From Shewanella seohaensis (lineage in GTDB: Bacteria > Pseudomonadota > Gammaproteobacteria > Enterobacterales > Shewanellaceae), in assembly GCF_025449215.1 (NCBI RefSeq), contig NZ_CP104900.1, forward strand, positions 1,612,001-1,676,000: a stretch of 64,000 nt of DNA, given 5' to 3'. The position numbers and the translations under genes were made by a program. The notes beneath the pieces are model-generated. The model did not search any database. It was not told where the DNA came from and was given only the letters and a program-made list of their open reading frames with translations. Positions within the stretch are counted from its first letter, which is position 1. Every line of letters begins with the position of its first letter. Positions 61,190 to 64,000 of the stretch are shown in pieces.

Positions 61190-62293
61190 TTACTTCAGAA
61201 CAGGTTGTTTCTCAGTAGTTGTCACGATAGCTTCGATGCGACGGTTTGCAGCATGAGCTTCTTTAGTGTCACCAGCGACTAATGGCTTAGTGATACCGTA
61301 ACCGTTAGAAGTTACACGGCTTTGGCTGATGCCATATTTTTCAACAAGGATCTTAGCAACAGCGTCAGCACGCTTGTCAGACAGAACCATGTTGTATTCT
61401 GGTTTACCTACGTTAGAAGCGTGACCAGCAATTTCAACTGTGAATTCTGGGTTTTTGTTCATGTAGTTAGCCAGTCTTTCGATGTCTTTGTAGTACTCTT
61501 TCTTCACTACAGCAGAATCGTTAGCAAACTGGATAGAACCTACATCTTCTTGCTTCTTAACGTTTTCATAGATAGTACAGCCAACAGAGTCAACTTTGTG
61601 AGTTGCAGGAGTTGCTGGGCACTGATCTTTATCGTCGTAAACGCCATCGTTGTCAGAGTCAACTGGTGTTGCAGCAACAACTGCTGCAGCTACTGGAGCA
61701 GCTGGAGAACCGAAACGGTAGCTTAATTCTAAGCCCCAGTAGTTGCTGTCAGCATTTACTGGAACGATCGCACTGGCACCAGCGTTATCGTCTAAGTTTT
61801 CATAGCGACGGTATTTAGCTTGTAACTTCAGGTTATCAGTGAAGTTATAACCAACACCTGCGCCGAAGTAAGGTGCAAAGTCGTTTTCGCTGTAAGAACT
61901 AGAAACGCCACCAACGCGTTGGTTGTTTTCTAGGGTGTAGTACATTGCGCCAGCTTCAGCAGATAGGCTCCAACGGTTACCTAGTGGCCATACACCAACT
62001 AAGCCAAGAGTTGCACCTTTAACGTCTGCATCATTGCCAATGCCTGCATAGGTCCAATCTGCACTACCTAGATCACGATAGCCGATTTCAGCACCAAAGT
62101 AGTCATTAAACATATAGCCTGCAAAGATGTCCCATGCGTATGGGTTGTCATCGCCGTTGTCAGTTGCAATGTGTTCATAGTTATTAACGCCTAAACCTGC
62201 ACCAACATACCAAGGTGTTAACTCTTGAGATGCACTGGCAGCAAGTGGAAGCATTGATGTAAGCAAAACTACTTTTAATGTATTCTTCATCAT
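61190..62293 (-). CDS. OmpA/OprF-type outer membrane porin
   Basis: A 367-residue protein. ATG 62293 (or 62290) gives a signal peptide (KVVLLTSMLPLAASA). The amino half is an eight-strand OmpA-like barrel (LTPWYVGAGLGVNNYEHIA, WDIFAGYMFNDYFGAEIGYR), ending at WGLELSYRF. A linker with a thrombospondin type-3 calcium-type repeat (DSDNDGVYDDKDQCPATP) follows. The C-terminal domain is OmpA-type and binds peptidoglycan (VEIAGHASNVGKPEYNMVLS, ANRRIEAIV). A strong own terminator is present. Confidence 0.93.
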   Translation of the reverse strand: MMKNTLKVVLLTSMLPLAASASQELTPWYVGAGLGVNNYEHIATDNGDDNPYAWDIFAGYMFNDYFGAEIGYRDLGSADWTYAGIGNDADVKGATLGLVGVWPLGNRWSLSAEAGAMYYTLENNQRVGGVSSSYSENDFAPYFGAGVGYNFTDNLKLQAKYRRYENLDDNAGASAIVPVNADSNYWGLELSYRFGSPAAPVAAAVVAATPVDSDNDGVYDDKDQCPATPATHKVDSVGCTIYENVKKQEDVGSIQFANDSAVVKKEYYKDIERLANYMNKNPEFTVEIAGHASNVGKPEYNMVLSDKRADAVAKILVEKYGISQSRVTSNGYGITKPLVAGDTKEAHAANRRIEAIVTTTEKQPVLK

Positions 62294-62486
62294 TTTCTCT
62301 AAGTCCATTGTTTATGATTCTCCACCAATATGCTTTGCAGGTTTTATGCAAAACATTGCTAGCACTTAGTGTGGGGATCCTTTGGTATTGTAGCCAGCGA
62401 TTAATTATCACTTCATTTGTTAAATTTTTCCAGTGCTTAGTCCAAAGTTTTTTTATGGAATAGCATGTTGTTACTTTTGATTGATG

Positions 62487-62517
62487 TTAAAAAGGCATCC
62501 TGAAGGATGCCTTTTAA
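62487..62517 (-). terminator. rho-independent terminator after the phosphoketolase gene
   Basis: A stem TTAAAAAGGCATCC/GGATGCCTTTTAA with a short loop lies between the phosphoketolase and OmpA-type genes. Confidence 0.85.
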
Positions 62518-62548
62518 TTGTATTTAATTTGTTAATTAAAATTTGGGA

Positions 62549-64000
62549 TTAACGGGTCCAAACCCAATTTTCAATTTCGACAGGGTCAACACCGTTTGCC
62601 TTAATATAGTTGCGATGATCAACGAGTCGTTGCAGCATATCGGTTGTGATCGAAACGTGCTTGGTTTCATCGATGACGCCTTGTTGGAATAGTTTGTAAG
62701 CCATATCAATAACAAGGTGATAGCGAGAAGTACCATTACGAACACCCATATCAAATGGTGTTGTAGTTGAACCTTCTTCTTCATAACCTTTAATTCTGAA
62801 ACGGCGACTTCCTTTGTAGTCAAAAATTAACTTTTTGATAGTATTTGGATAACCGTGATAGTTAAATACAACCCCTTTATCTTGGGTAAATATTTCATCC
62901 ATTATCCAAGGTTTTTCTTTAAACTTACGGCTACCTAAACCATCACTGCTTAATTCGGTCACGCTGACAAAACGAATTCTCACTCTAGGCAAGAGTTCAC
63001 GAATAATCACAAGTGAAGCCATACATTCTTGAGTGACATAATCACCACAACCCGCAAGAACGATATCTGGATTTTCATCGGAAGCAAAATCCCACACCAT
63101 CACACCGTCTTTGGCTTGCTTACGTGCTTCTTCTAAACTCAACCATTGTGGCAGTTCTTTTTACCTGCCACTAGGATGTTCAGTTTGTCACGATCGGCAA
63201 AAGCGCGTTCGGTATAAACTAAAGTGCTGTTTGCATCCGCAGGTAAATAAGCCGAAATGATCTTCGGATGTTTTTCCAGCATCGCACCCAAGAATGATGG
63301 ATTCTGATGCGAGTAACCGTTGTGATCTTGACGCTCTAATAATGAAGATAGTACGACGTTGCATGCGGGTAAGGGTTTACGGAAATGCACCCCTTGGCTG
63401 GCATAAACGTACTTACAGTATTGGTCGGCCATTGAGGACACAACCTGTGAGAAAGACTCATAGGTTGGGAACATGCCGTGACGACCTGTCACAGTGTAAC
63501 CATGTAGCATACCAAACAGTAAGTTTTCAGAGAGTAACTCGAGTACGCGGCCATCACGAGTCATATCCTCGTCCCAACTTTCAATTGGCCATTGCCATGC
63601 GCGGTCGGTTTCTTCAAATACCGCTTGCAGTTGGTTTGAATAGGTTTCGTCTGGGCTAAAGATGCGTAAGTTACGTTGATCACGGTTCAGTTTGAATGCG
63701 TCACGCATCCATTGTCCCATTTTCAACATGGAGTAACCGCGGTGTCCACGTGGTACTTCTGGGCCGTAGCTGAGCTTTTCGAGATCTGGATTCGATAGGG
63801 CTCTGACGACTTCACCACCATAAGTAAGATGTTGACGACCACAGGCTAAATGTTTGGGTGGGATCAGAGAGCTAATATCCGCATCAAAAATCAGTTCACC
63901 CTGGGCATTAATTTGGTAGAGCTCTTGGAACTGATAGCTGGCAAGCCAGTTATCCAGTGCGCTAAGGTGACCTTTATCCGTCGCGCATTTATTGACGATA
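62549..64000 (-). pseudogene. xfp: phosphoketolase, frameshifted and cut by the window edge
   Basis: The C-terminal part of a phosphoketolase (xylulose-5-phosphate/fructose-6-phosphate phosphoketolase), which makes acetyl phosphate. The frame is open from base 64000 (no start in the window): DKGHLSALDNWLASYQFQEL, IPPKHLACGRQHLTYGGEVV, then GYSMLKMGQWMRDAFKLNRD. It breaks after LNILVAGKK at the five-T run 63158-63162. The rest, LSLEEARKQAKDGVMVWDF to NWVWTR, is in another frame. Adding one base gives ELPQWLSLEEARK. The enzyme would link tal/pgi sugar phosphates to acetyl phosphate. The true amino end lies beyond the window. Confidence 0.88.

Overview
This window is a stretch of gammaproteobacterial core chromosome, almost certainly from Shewanella. 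The evidence is a full rRNA operon with a Shewanella-like 16S sequence, the bamD / rluD-pgeF-clpB arrangement, an oadGAB sodium-pump operon, DUF3545, DUF3019 and DUF1289 proteins, and an OprF/OmpA-type porin. I see no prophage, insertion sequence, integron, CRISPR array or plasmid module. The species is not resolved by eye.

Layout. 0-5 kb: a Ycf46-like AAA ATPase cut by the window edge, three small uncharacterised genes (one frameshifted), and a DUF3302 + HlyD-type membrane-fusion pair. 5-10.4 kb: the sulfate ABC importer (sbp-cysU-cysW-cysA, leftward) divergent from cysM, a complete uptake-to-cysteine module. 10.4-15.3 kb: a DUF4136-type lipoprotein, a DUF1289 protein, and a leftward mipA-like / DUF3019 / response regulator / histidine kinase operon. 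16-23 kb: an acetate transporter, a YcxB-like protein, a VOC protein and a flavin reductase divergent from a Cys-rich HTH regulator, an RsuA-type pseudouridine synthase, flavohemoglobin Hmp with an NsrR-like site, and a chemoreceptor. 23.1-23.5 kb: a tRNA-Phe/Leu/Leu cluster. 23.7-30.6 kb: bamD, rluD, pgeF, clpB (with a strong sigma-32 promoter), a DUF4124 protein and pssA. 30.9-36.4 kb: an rrn operon with two promoters and no spacer tRNA. 36.8-42.5 kb: oadGAB behind a PdhR/FadR-like operator, a tiny two-helix membrane protein, a DAACS symporter and a YqaA-like protein. 42.6-51.6 kb: an M16 protease, gshA, two lipoproteins (one an SLT lysozyme-like protein), a GAF-GGDEF protein and purEK. 51.8-57.9 kb: a SulP transporter, a VWA lipoprotein with an ECF sigma factor and a membrane protein of anti-sigma layout, and a hemerythrin. 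57.9-64 kb: DUF3545, tal-pgi, an OmpA-type porin, and a phosphoketolase cut by the right edge.

The most striking structural feature is repeated reading-frame breakage. Eight otherwise well-conserved genes (2592, cysU, the DUF4136 lipoprotein, rsuA-like, hmp, the M16 protease, the VWA lipoprotein, phosphoketolase) carry nine apparent single-base losses. Most lie in short homopolymer runs, and every one is repaired by adding one base. Because these include housekeeping genes with intact sequence on both sides of each break, undercalled bases in the assembly are more likely than true gene decay. The frameshifted loci are therefore annotated as single broken genes.

I did not find a clearly new defence or mobile system. 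The best candidates for under-described biology are the VWA / ECF sigma / membrane-protein cluster, the mipA-DUF3019 two-component operon, the small 1.6-3.0 kb gene group with a canonical minus-1 slippery heptamer, and the 55-residue membrane protein at 40.2-40.4 kb.
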